DNA of 64,000 bases, from positions 1 to 64,000 of the forward strand of contig DATNCQ010000145.1 of the NCBI GenBank assembly GCA_035571515.1, given 5' to 3'. Positions 44,301 to 52,392 of the stretch are shown here, in pieces (position 1 is the stretch's first letter; every line of letters starts with the position of its first letter). A program made the position numbers and the translations under genes. The notes beneath the pieces are model-generated. The model was given only the letters and a program-made list of their open reading frames with translations, was not told the origin of the DNA and did not search any database. The DNA is from Gp6-AA40 sp035571515 (GTDB lineage Bacteria; Acidobacteriota; Vicinamibacteria; Vicinamibacterales; UBA2999).

Positions 44301-45213
44301 AGCGGATGCGCGGGTCGACGAGCCCGTACAGGAGGTCGGTGACGAGATTCATCCCGACGTAGGTGACCGCGATGAGCAGGATGCAGCCCTGGACGAGCGG
44401 ATAGTCGCGAAAGCCGATCGACTGGATCAGCAGGCGCCCGATGCCCGGCCACGCGAAGACCGTTTCGGTAATCACCGCCCCGGTGAGGACGGCGCCGAAC
44501 TGCAGCCCGATCAGCGTGATGACCGGAATCAGGCTGTTCCGGAAGGCGTGGCGTACCACCGCCCGCGCGCGCGACGTCCCGCGCGCGCGCGACGCCGTGA
44601 CGTACTGCTCCCGCAGCTCCTCGAGGAGGGTCGCCCGCGTCATGCGCGCGAGGATGGCCGCGAGCGCGGCGCCGAGCGACACCGCCGGCAGGACGAGGTG
44701 CGCCCACGTCCCGCGACCGGACACGGGCAGCCATCCGAGCTCGATCGCGAAGACGATCGCCAGCAGCGGCCCGAGCCAGAAATTGGGAATCGAAATACCC
44801 AGCAGCGACAGGGTGGTCGCGCCATGATCGACGGCGGTGCCGCGCCAGACTGCCGCCGCGATGCCGAGCGGGATGGCAAAGGCGACCGCCACGAACATGG
44901 CGGCGGCGGCGAGCTCGATCGTCGCGGGCATCCGTTCGAGAATTGCCGCGGTGACCGGCTGGTTCGTGCGCAGCGATCGTCCGAGGTCGCCCCGCACCGC
45001 GCCGCCGAGGAAGCGCGCGTACTGTTCGACGAGCGGCCGATCGAGGCCCAGGCGCGCGCGCAGCTCCGCCACGTCCTGCGGCGAGGCGGTCTCGCCGAGC
45101 ATTGCCTGCGCAGGATCGCCGGGAATCAGGTGAATGAGCGAGAAGACGAGTGTCGCGACGCCGAGCAGGACCGGAACCGTGAGCGCGAAGCGGCGCGCCA
45201 GGAACCGCAGCAC
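44293..45213 (-). CDS. Peptide/nickel-type ABC transporter permease (DppB-like)
   Basis: A 306-residue permease with an N-terminal helix (RFALTVPVLLGVATLVFSLIHLIPGDPAQ) typical of DppB/OppB, five further helices and the coupling motif EQYVTASRARGTSRARAVVRHAFRNSL. It forms a heterodimer with the downstream DppC-like protein. No binding-protein or ATPase genes are next to the pair, so the transporter must use components encoded elsewhere. Confidence 0.9.
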   Translation of the reverse strand: MLRFLARRFALTVPVLLGVATLVFSLIHLIPGDPAQAMLGETASPQDVAELRARLGLDRPLVEQYARFLGGAVRGDLGRSLRTNQPVTAAILERMPATIELAAAAMFVAVAFAIPLGIAAAVWRGTAVDHGATTLSLLGISIPNFWLGPLLAIVFAIELGWLPVSGRGTWAHLVLPAVSLGAALAAILARMTRATLLEELREQYVTASRARGTSRARAVVRHAFRNSLIPVITLIGLQFGAVLTGAVITETVFAWPGIGRLLIQSIGFRDYPLVQGCILLIAVTYVGMNLVTDLLYGLVDPRIRYE

Positions 45214-45256
45214 GACACGATCTTAGCCGCGGGGATCTCGGCCGCGCCCGCGAACC

Positions 45257-45439
45257 TCAGCCTTGCGTTTCGTCCTCGTTGGCGCCGAGCACGTCCTGGG
45301 CAATGGCCACTTCATCCTGGGGCAGGCCGGCAGCGTCGAGCGCGTCTTCAGCGTTGGAGTTGCCGAGGGTGTTCGGGCCGTCCTCGACAGCGCCCTTCTT
45401 CAGATCCTGATCGTTGGGTTCGTTCGCGCGCTGATCCAT
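45257..45439 (-). CDS. Small acidic hypothetical protein
   Basis: A 60-residue, strongly acidic, Asn/Asp/Glu-rich protein (NTLGNSNAEDALDAAGLPQDE) with no membrane segment or cysteine. A strong GGAGGGG five bases before the ATG supports real translation. It is probably soluble and disordered. No family is recognised. Downstream, dppB starts 44 bases away. Confidence 0.6.
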   Translation of the reverse strand: MDQRANEPNDQDLKKGAVEDGPNTLGNSNAEDALDAAGLPQDEVAIAQDVLGANEDETQG

Positions 45440-45498
45440 ACCGACCCCTCCATGCAGATGGGATGCCCGCGGAGTCTAGCAGCTTTCGGCTACCCCTT

Positions 45499-46167
45499 CT
45501 ACAGCGGCTTGTACCGCCGCTGGTCGTACAGGGCGCCGAGCAGCGGCGTGATTGCCGCCCGAAACGTGCGGGTGTGCGGCGCCAGCTCGTGACCGTCCTG
45601 TGTCTTCTGATCGCTCCACGCCTCGATCGCCGTGAAATGGTTCGTCCTGTCGAGCTGGTGCACGATGTCGAACCGGACGTTGCCCGGGTCCTGGCGGCTC
45701 GGCTCGAGGAGCGACCGCATCAGCTGCATCGCCGCGTCGCGGCTGTTGCCGGGCACGTCGATGTGCGTCACGACGTACACGTTCGCACGCCCCTCGCCGA
45801 CGGGCGCCACCATCGTCGCGGTGCATCGGCGTTCGTCGAACGGCGCGAGCAGCAGCGGCGCCAGACGTTCTCGCAATTGACGCGTCCCCGCGGCGCCCAT
45901 GTTGCCGGTAAGCGCCTGCTGATCCTTCCAGACCTCCAGCAGCGCGTACTGGTTGGGTTCGGTCGTGCGCTGCAGCGCCTCGGCGCGTATCGCACCGCTC
46001 CGGCGATCGTTGTCGGCCAGCTGCTTCAGGAGCGTTGCCACCTGCTCGCGCGCCGCCGGCGTCGCCTCGACGTAGCTGACGAGATAGAGCGTCGGGTCGC
46101 CCTGCGCACCGAGGCCCTGAACCGAGAGGAACGCGACGAGGATGGTCTGCAGCAGGCGGCGCATCAT
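45499..46167 (-). CDS. Exported protein with two ABM-like domains
   Basis: A 222-residue protein with signal peptide (LLQTILVAFLSVQGLGAQG) followed by two repeated domains of about 95 residues. The first contains LYLVSYVEATPAAREQVATLL and NQYALLEVWKDQQAL, the second VYVVTHIDVPGNSRDAAMQLM and NHFTAIEAWSDQKTQ. The pattern is that of antibiotic-biosynthesis-monooxygenase (ABM) dimeric barrels; here the tandem would form the barrel in one chain. No cofactor site is visible, and export is unusual for the fold. AGGAGG precedes two tandem ATGs (46167 and 46164); either can start. Confidence 0.72.
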   Translation of the reverse strand: MMRRLLQTILVAFLSVQGLGAQGDPTLYLVSYVEATPAAREQVATLLKQLADNDRRSGAIRAEALQRTTEPNQYALLEVWKDQQALTGNMGAAGTRQLRERLAPLLLAPFDERRCTATMVAPVGEGRANVYVVTHIDVPGNSRDAAMQLMRSLLEPSRQDPGNVRFDIVHQLDRTNHFTAIEAWSDQKTQDGHELAPHTRTFRAAITPLLGALYDQRRYKPL

Positions 46168-46182
46168 CTGTCCTCCTGATCG

Positions 46183-46593
46183 TTACGGTGTCGGCGTCCA
46201 GCGTTTGACCAGCCGCGAGCGGATTATCGCCTTATCGCGCGTCAGGAGTGGCGCATGAAGCGTCTGGCTGGTGGCCACGATGACGCGGTCGGCCGGGTCG
46301 CGAAACGTGTCGGTCAACGCGGCCACTCGCGTGGCGATAGCGGGCGAAATGGGAATGGTTCGAACGCTGCGCGGATGCGCCGCCGTTTCGAGCCATTCCT
46401 CCAATGGAACCGCAAGGCGAAGACGCCCGCGTCCGGCCAGCAACGCCACCTCAAGGAGGCTCACATCTGACAGATAGGGGCGGTCGTCCATCGGCAACGC
46501 ATCCAGTGAGTCGATGATACCGCTGCCGAGTTGCGAGTCGCGCGCCACCCAATGAATCCATGCGTGGGTATCGAGAAGCGGCGCGCTGGTCAT
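46183..46593 (-). CDS. VapC-type PIN-domain toxin
   Basis: A 136-residue PIN ribonuclease. The acidic metal-binding residues are seen in LLDTHAWIHW, SDVSLLEVALLA and DPADRVIVATS, as in the VapC/PIN_Sll0205 group. Such toxins cut RNA and arrest growth until neutralised. ATG 46593 overlaps the stop of the antitoxin gene by four bases, so translation is coupled with antitoxin first. Upstream in-frame codons inside the antitoxin gene are rejected. Confidence 0.9.
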   Translation of the reverse strand: MTSAPLLDTHAWIHWVARDSQLGSGIIDSLDALPMDDRPYLSDVSLLEVALLAGRGRLRLAVPLEEWLETAAHPRSVRTIPISPAIATRVAALTDTFRDPADRVIVATSQTLHAPLLTRDKAIIRSRLVKRWTPTP

Positions 46594-46826
46594 TTCTCGA
46601 CCTCCACATCCGCGTCCCACTCCTCGAGAACCGGGGCAAGGGGATCACCGTGCCACGTCACTGTCCCGCGGAGTCGCATCCACGGGCGCTCGTCGTCCTG
46701 GCTGGCCGGCACCAAGCGCGCGACCACGCGCCCGCGCTTGGTGATGGTGATCGACTCGCCGCGATGATGAACGCGGTCGAGCAAGGCGAGGCACTTAGCC
46801 TTGAATTCGGCAGCCGGCATAATCAT
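46590..46826 (-). CDS. Phd/YefM-type antitoxin
   Basis: A 78-residue protein whose N-terminus (PAAEFKAKCLALLDRVH) and following SITITKRGRVVARLVP match the Phd/YefM DNA-binding fold; the rest should wrap around the PIN toxin. ATG 46826 or ATG 46820 can start. It precedes the toxin in one transcript, and direct repeats upstream are a likely operator for autorepression. Confidence 0.88.
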   Translation of the reverse strand: MIMPAAEFKAKCLALLDRVHHRGESITITKRGRVVARLVPASQDDERPWMRLRGTVTWHGDPLAPVLEEWDADVEVEK

Positions 46827-46827
46827 A

Positions 46828-46849
46828 TGACCAGTCTATCTGACCAGTC
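46828..46849. promoter_or_regulatory. Direct repeats upstream of the antitoxin, possible operator
   Basis: TGACCAGTC occurs at 46828-46836 and again at 46841-46849, a 13-base period, directly before the antitoxin start. Antitoxins of this type commonly repress by binding repeats at this place. A GGAGGG purine stretch lies just upstream of the repeats. Confidence 0.5.
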
Positions 46850-46887
46850 CCTCCTTTGTCTAAAAAGCCGCCACCGTGGCCCGCTGT

Positions 46888-49575
46888 TCACGCGCGGTCC
46901 GCTGCGGCGCCGTCCAACCCGAGCCGCGCCAGCGTCTTCAACAGCCCCTGGCGCGACAGCCCGAGGCTCCGCGCGGCCCGCGCGCGGTTGCCGCCCGCTC
47001 GTGCCACCGCGACCTCGACGAAGCGCCGCTCGAATTGCTCGCGCGCGTCCGCCAGCCGCCCCGACGATACGCTCGTCGCGGCGCCGACGACCGACGGCAG
47101 CAGCGCCGGCCGCACCCACCCCCGCGGCGGCGCCGCGACCGCGAGCGTCGCGATGACGTTCTGCAGCTCCCGCACGTTGCCCGGCCAGTGATAACGCGCT
47201 AATTCCGCCAACGTCGCGGGCGAGAGGCGGGCCTTCGAGCCGGTGCGCGCCGTCGCGGCGCTCCAGCACTGCTCCGCCAGCACCGGGATGTCCGCCGGCC
47301 GCTCCCGCAGCGGCGGGATATGGATGCGCACGACGTCGAGGCGATAGAGCAGATCGTGACGAAACCGGCCGGCAGCGGCTTCCGCGCGCATGTCGCGGTT
47401 GGCCGCGGCGACGATACGCACGTCGATCTTGCGGCTGAACGATTCGCCAACCCGCCGGACCTCCTGCTGCTGCAGGGCGCGAAGCAGCTTGGCCTGGGCG
47501 CGTGCCGAAAGGTCCGCCACTTCATCGAGGAGCAATGTGCCGCCGTCGGCCTCTTCGAACAGGCCCGCGCGATCGACGACCGCGCCGGAAAACGCCCCGC
47601 GCGCGTGGCCAAACAGCTCTGACTCGAGCAGCTCCTCGGGCAGCGCGGCGCAATTGACGTCACAGAACCTCCGCTCTCGGCGGGGACCGAGTTGATGCAC
47701 CGCCCGCGCGACGAGCTCCTTGCCGACGCCGCTTTCGCCCTCGACCAGCACCGCGAACGGAGCGGCAGCGGCGCGAACGACCGCCTGGCGGACGCCGGCC
47801 ATCGCCTCGCTGACACCGAGCAACTCGGGAACCTCGGCGGCGGCCCTGGACTCCTCGCGGCCGGCCGCAAGCAGCGCGTCCACGCGTGGCGCGGCGACGA
47901 CGGCGACGAGATCGAGCAGTTCGACGGCATCGGCTGGCGGCTGGCGATCGATCGGCCAGCGGCACGCGATTGCGCCGGCGATCCGCGATCCGAACCGGAT
48001 TGGCACGCCGACCTCCCATCCGCCCGCCTGGCGCTCGGGACCGATGGCGAACGCCGCTTCGAGCACGCGCGCGCCGAGCCTCGTCGGCAGCCCGTCGCCA
48101 ACGCTGCAGCGCGGCGTCACCGGGCCCGCAGCGCACGATAGGAGATCGACACGACTGGCGTGGAGCTCGGTCGCCACGCGCGCGATCAGCCGTCGAATTG
48201 CCTCCCTCTCGTCGTCGTCCTCGTGAGCCGCTCGCAGCAGCGCAACGGCCAGCGACGACGGCCGCTGGTGGGCCGCGACAGGCATCGGGTCGCCGTGTGG
48301 CGTGTTCCCGGCGAGACGGCGGCCGATTTCACGCCGGAGCAGCAGCGGCGCGCACGGAGCGATTCGCTTCAAGCGGGCAAGGTGTGGCGCGGCGGCGTCC
48401 GGCCGGTCGGCCCGGTAGAGCGCGTCGACCCAGTACAGGCGCGCCCACGCGGCGCGGCAGGGCGTTCTCGCGGCCCGCGCCGCGGCAACCGCCGCGTCGA
48501 ACGCCTCGGCGCCACGTGTCAGGTCGCCGGCGGCGGTGAGCAGCGCGAGATCAGCGACGTGGGCAATCGCGCGGCACGTGTAGTCCTGCGTCTCCGCGGC
48601 GTAGCCCTTCAGATCCTCGACGCAGCGGCCCGCGTCGAACATGCGCCCCTGCGCCAGCAGGCACCGCGTCTTGACATCGTACCCGTACGCCGCCACCGCG
48701 CGGTCCAGCGCGGCCAGGGCGCGAACGTCGAAGTCGGGCAGCTCGCGCGTGCGTCCCTGCCACCGCAGGGCGTCCGCGAGAATGGCCTCGGCCCACGCCG
48801 TCAGCGCCACCGTCAGCTGCGTTCCTTCGAGCGCCGCGCGACAGAGCGCCTCTGCTTCGACCAACGCGGCATCGGCGACGCGCAACGTCGCCTCCCACAA
48901 TCGCCCGGTGACGACCAAATCGTCGGCGCGGGCGCCCTGGGCGAGGCGAATCGCTTCCTCGAAGGCATCGAGTGCCGTCCTGGAGCGGCCGCGTTCCATG
49001 AGCATCCGACCGAGCTGGATGGCGAGGACCGCGCCGTGACGGCCGGCGCCGCGTCGCGCCAGCGCCGCCGTGACGTCGCGAAGCAGCCGCTCCGCCGCAG
49101 CGTGACGGCCCGCGGCGGCAAATCCGGACGCCCGGGCAGCGCGCGCCAGCAAGTCCGCGACGTGAGGCGACGGGCGTTCGGTGGCAGCTGGCACGTACGC
49201 CGCCCTCGCCTCCCGCACGAGCGCGGGCACGTCCGGCGTCGAGCGCAGCGTCAGCAGCAGGTGCGGGCGAGGTGATCGAGCCGATGCCTGCAGCAGCGTT
49301 GCATGCGCCCGCGCCGGATCGGCGCCCGAGTCCACGAGCAGCAAAGATCGCTCGTCGAGCTCCGCCGCGCCGATGATGCACGCGCGGATGTAGGCATCGA
49401 TGGGCATCGCGACGAACCCGCGGCCGGTGGCGGCGGCCACAATCGCGTCGGTCGCGGCCGCCAGCCGCTGCGGCCGTGGCACGGCAGCCACGATCCACCG
49501 CGGACGACCGTCGCGTCCGTGGTCGAGCGCTTCGAGGAGTGGCGTGAGGTCGGCAGCATCATCAAGTCGCAGCAT
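46888..49575 (-). CDS. Sigma-54-dependent transcription activator with long sensory part
   Basis: An 895-residue regulator. The first 400 residues are helical and TPR-like, followed by a GAF-like region (about 440-570). The AAA+ domain has Walker A GESGVGKE (613-620), the sigma-54 loop as GAFSGA (Thr replaced by Ser, about 660), Walker B GGTLLLDEV (about 680) and an arginine-finger region. A Fis-type helix-turn-helix closes the protein (NRARAARSLGLSRQGLLKTLARLG). Its target promoter and signal are not in view. ATG 49575 is preferred to a TTG six codons earlier. It is divergent from aroC. Confidence 0.88.
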   Translation of the reverse strand: MLRLDDAADLTPLLEALDHGRDGRPRWIVAAVPRPQRLAAATDAIVAAATGRGFVAMPIDAYIRACIIGAAELDERSLLLVDSGADPARAHATLLQASARSPRPHLLLTLRSTPDVPALVREARAAYVPAATERPSPHVADLLARAARASGFAAAGRHAAAERLLRDVTAALARRGAGRHGAVLAIQLGRMLMERGRSRTALDAFEEAIRLAQGARADDLVVTGRLWEATLRVADAALVEAEALCRAALEGTQLTVALTAWAEAILADALRWQGRTRELPDFDVRALAALDRAVAAYGYDVKTRCLLAQGRMFDAGRCVEDLKGYAAETQDYTCRAIAHVADLALLTAAGDLTRGAEAFDAAVAAARAARTPCRAAWARLYWVDALYRADRPDAAAPHLARLKRIAPCAPLLLRREIGRRLAGNTPHGDPMPVAAHQRPSSLAVALLRAAHEDDDEREAIRRLIARVATELHASRVDLLSCAAGPVTPRCSVGDGLPTRLGARVLEAAFAIGPERQAGGWEVGVPIRFGSRIAGAIACRWPIDRQPPADAVELLDLVAVVAAPRVDALLAAGREESRAAAEVPELLGVSEAMAGVRQAVVRAAAAPFAVLVEGESGVGKELVARAVHQLGPRRERRFCDVNCAALPEELLESELFGHARGAFSGAVVDRAGLFEEADGGTLLLDEVADLSARAQAKLLRALQQQEVRRVGESFSRKIDVRIVAAANRDMRAEAAAGRFRHDLLYRLDVVRIHIPPLRERPADIPVLAEQCWSAATARTGSKARLSPATLAELARYHWPGNVRELQNVIATLAVAAPPRGWVRPALLPSVVGAATSVSSGRLADAREQFERRFVEVAVARAGGNRARAARSLGLSRQGLLKTLARLGLDGAAADRA

Positions 49576-49698
49576 GCCGTGCGCACCATGCAACCGGGAC
49601 GACGATCCAAAAGCTTCGGGAAAATCATCGCGGGCGGCGAGACCGCGCAGAAACTGCCGCGCCGCGGCCGGCCAAACAGTGAGGATTTCTCAACGCCG

Positions 49699-49706
49699 TA
49701 TACAAT
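49699..49706 (+). promoter_or_regulatory. -10-like element next to the aroC start
   Basis: TATACAAT lies only eight bases before the aroC ATG at 49715. If used as a -10 element, transcription would begin within a few bases of the start codon, giving a nearly leaderless mRNA. No clear -35 is seen. Confidence 0.35.
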
Positions 49707-49714
49707 CACGTTCG

Positions 49715-50920
49715 ATGTTGCGCTTCCTCAGCGCCGGCGAATCGCATGGCCAGGCACTGGTGATCACGCTTGACGGCATGCCGGCCGGCCTCGACCTCGA
49801 CATCGACGCGCTCAACGCGCAGCTGCGGCGCCGGCAGGGCGGCTACGGCCGCGGCCGGCGGATGGCAATCGAAAGCGACCGCGCCGAGGTGCTCGCCGGC
49901 GTTCGTCACGGCCGCACGACCGGCGCACCGATCGCCATGCTGATCCGGAATCGCGACTGGGTGAACTGGCAGCAGACGATGTATGTCGAGCGCGAAATGC
50001 CGGAGTCGGCGTCGGGCGCGAAGCGCGCCGACGTCACGCGGCCGCGTCCCGGGCATGCGGACCTGGCCGGCGCCATCAAGTACGGCCACGAAGACATCAG
50101 GGACGTGCTCGAGCGCGCCAGCGCCCGCGAAACGGCGTCGCGCGTGGCGGCCGGTTCGCTCGCGCGCCAGCTCCTCGGCCGCTTCGGCATCCGCATCGCC
50201 AGCCACGTCTCGTCGATTGGCGACGTGGCACTGCCCGACGCGCGCACCGTGTCGTTCGAGGAAGCACGCGCGATCGACGAGGATGCGCCGCTGCGCTGCG
50301 CGGACGCGGAGCTGCAGCAGAAGATGATCGCCTTCATCGATGCCGCAAAAGAGGCGGGTGACACGGTTGGTGGTTCGTTCGAGGTGATTGCGACCGGCGT
50401 GCCTCCAGGTCTCGGTTCCTACGTGCAGTGGGACCGCAAGCTCGATGGCCGGCTGGCGCAGGCCGTGATGTGCATCCACGCGATCAAGGCGGTCGGCATC
50501 GGCATCGGGCCCGAGGCCGCGTTCCGCCCCGGCTCGCGCGTGCACGACGAAATCCTGCCGCCACGGTCGGAGGCCGGGTCGCCTGCGCGGCCGACCAACC
50601 GCGCGGGGGGCCTCGAGGGCGGCGTCACCAACGGCGAGGACGTGCGCGTCAGCGGCTTCATGAAACCGATCGCGACGCTGATGAAGCCGTTGCGCTCCGT
50701 CGACCTCAACAGCTTGACCGAAGCGCCGGCGGCGATCGAGCGGAGCGACGTCTGCGCGGTGCCCGCCGCGGCCGTTGTCGGCGAAGCGATGGTGGCCCTG
50801 GTGCTGGCCGACGCGTTCCTCGAGAAGTTCGGCGGCGATTCGATCGACGAAATCGCGCGGCACTACGAGGCGACGGCGGAGCAAGTCCGCCGCCGGTTCA
50901 CGTCGCGCACGACTGCCTGA
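49715..50920 (+). CDS. aroC: Chorismate synthase
   Basis: Last common step of aromatic synthesis, an FMN-dependent trans elimination that makes chorismate from EPSP. The 401-residue protein begins MLRFLSAGESHGQALVITL, with the family signatures GESHG, RPGHADLAGAIKYG, RASARETASRVAAG, and SFEVIATGVPPGLGSYVQWDRKLD. ATG 49715 is chosen because the longer frame has only an unrelated N-terminus. The gene is outside the aro-trp operon, at the head of a def-fmt-rsmB series, so it is regulated separately. Confidence 0.97.
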   Translation: MLRFLSAGESHGQALVITLDGMPAGLDLDIDALNAQLRRRQGGYGRGRRMAIESDRAEVLAGVRHGRTTGAPIAMLIRNRDWVNWQQTMYVEREMPESASGAKRADVTRPRPGHADLAGAIKYGHEDIRDVLERASARETASRVAAGSLARQLLGRFGIRIASHVSSIGDVALPDARTVSFEEARAIDEDAPLRCADAELQQKMIAFIDAAKEAGDTVGGSFEVIATGVPPGLGSYVQWDRKLDGRLAQAVMCIHAIKAVGIGIGPEAAFRPGSRVHDEILPPRSEAGSPARPTNRAGGLEGGVTNGEDVRVSGFMKPIATLMKPLRSVDLNSLTEAPAAIERSDVCAVPAAAVVGEAMVALVLADAFLEKFGGDSIDEIARHYEATAEQVRRRFTSRTTA

Positions 50921-50927
50921 CACATCC

Positions 50928-51437
50928 GTGATCCGTCCGATTCTCCGCTACGGTGCCGACGTGCTGCACCAGCCCGCGAAGCCCGTCGCCGACATCACGC
51001 CGGACATCCTGCAGCTGGTCGACGACATGATCCACACGATGTATGCGGCGCCCGGCATCGGCCTCGCCGCGACGCAGGTCGGCGTCGCGCTGCGCATCTT
51101 CGTCGCCGACGTCTCGGTTGGCCGCAACCCCGCGGACCTCATCACCTTCATCAACCCCGAATTCGTCGAACGTGACGGGATGCAGCTCGAAGAGGAAGGG
51201 TGCCTGAGCGTCCCCGGCTTCAACGCGACGCTCGCCCGCCCCTCGCGCGTGATCGTCAAGGGTCTCAGTCGAACCGGCCAGGAGCAGCTGATTGAAGGCA
51301 CCGGCTTGCTCGCGCGCTGCTTCCAGCACGAGATGGATCACCTCGAGGGAACCGTATTCGTCGATCGCCTCCGCGGCCTGCAGAAGGATCTGATCGTCAG
51401 GAAGATCAAGAAGCTGTCGCGCGCCGGCAAATGGTAA
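50928..51437 (+). CDS. def: Peptide deformylase
   Basis: Removes the formyl group from new proteins. The 169-residue protein has the three family motifs: GIGLAATQ, EGCLSVPG (Cys metal ligand) and QHEMDHLEG (His ligands and Glu). The start is GTG 50928, seven bases after aroC; the longer frame is a shadow. It is followed by fmt, the standard pairing. Confidence 0.97.
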   Translation: MIRPILRYGADVLHQPAKPVADITPDILQLVDDMIHTMYAAPGIGLAATQVGVALRIFVADVSVGRNPADLITFINPEFVERDGMQLEEEGCLSVPGFNATLARPSRVIVKGLSRTGQEQLIEGTGLLARCFQHEMDHLEGTVFVDRLRGLQKDLIVRKIKKLSRAGKW

Positions 51438-51447
51438 CCGCCAGGCG

Positions 51448-52392
51448 ATGAACATCGTGTTCTTCGGGACGCCGCGCTTTGCGGTGCCCACGCTGAAGCT
51501 CCTGCTCGACTCCCCTCACACCGTCGCGGGCGTCGTCACGCAGCCGGATCGGCCGCGCGGCCGGGGCCAGAAAGTGACCTACGCTCCGGTGAAGGAGCTC
51601 GCGCTCGAACACAGCCTCCCCGTGTTCCAGCCGGATCGCCTGAAGCCGCCCGAGGTCGCCGAGACGCTGCGCGGCTGGAGCGCCGACGTCGCGGTCGTCG
51701 CCGCCTACGGGCGCATCATTCCCGAGCACCTGCTGACGATTCCACGCCTCGGCACGATCAACGTCCACGCGTCGCTGCTGCCGAAATACCGGGGCGCGGC
51801 GCCCGTGCATCGCGCCGTGATGAACGGCGACCACGAGACCGGTGTCACCATCATGCGCGTGGTCAAGGAGCTGGACGCAGGCCCGATGTTCGCGAAGGTG
51901 ACGCGCCCGATTGCGCTCGACGAGACGAGCGATGTCGTCGAGGACGCGCTCGCCGCGCGTGGCGCGGAGCTGCTCCTCGCCGTCCTGGAGCAGATGGCTG
52001 CCGGAACCGCGCGGGAGGATCCGCAGGACGACACGCAGGCCACCTACGCGCATCGGCTGACGAAAGAAGAGGGGTTGATCGACTGGTCGCAGCCGGCGCG
52101 GTCCATTCACAATCGCGTGCGCGGCCTGTATCCGTGGCCGCATGCGTATACCTATCTCGCGGGCAAGCGGCTGATCGTCCGTCGAACACGCGTCATCGCG
52201 GACCAGGAAGGAGTGCGCGGGGGCTCGGCGGGAACGATTGTCGAGGTCGCCCCCGAGGCGATCACGGTGGCCGCGGGTACCGGCGCGCTCGCCATCGTCG
52301 AAGTGCAACCCGAGGGACGGCGCGCGATGAGCGCCCACGATTTCGTCCAGGGGCACCGCATCGCGGCCGGTGAGATGTTCACGGCGTCATGA
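51448..52392 (+). CDS. fmt: Methionyl-tRNA formyltransferase
   Basis: Formylates initiator Met-tRNA with 10-formyltetrahydrofolate. The 314 residues comprise the N-terminal catalytic Rossmann-like domain (VFFGTPRFAVPTLK; NVHASLLPKYRGAAPVH with catalytic Asn and His; the catalytic-region GVTIMRVVKELDAGPM) and a C-terminal tRNA-binding barrel. It overlaps rsmB by four bases. Confidence 0.97.
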   Translation: MNIVFFGTPRFAVPTLKLLLDSPHTVAGVVTQPDRPRGRGQKVTYAPVKELALEHSLPVFQPDRLKPPEVAETLRGWSADVAVVAAYGRIIPEHLLTIPRLGTINVHASLLPKYRGAAPVHRAVMNGDHETGVTIMRVVKELDAGPMFAKVTRPIALDETSDVVEDALAARGAELLLAVLEQMAAGTAREDPQDDTQATYAHRLTKEEGLIDWSQPARSIHNRVRGLYPWPHAYTYLAGKRLIVRRTRVIADQEGVRGGSAGTIVEVAPEAITVAAGTGALAIVEVQPEGRRAMSAHDFVQGHRIAAGEMFTAS

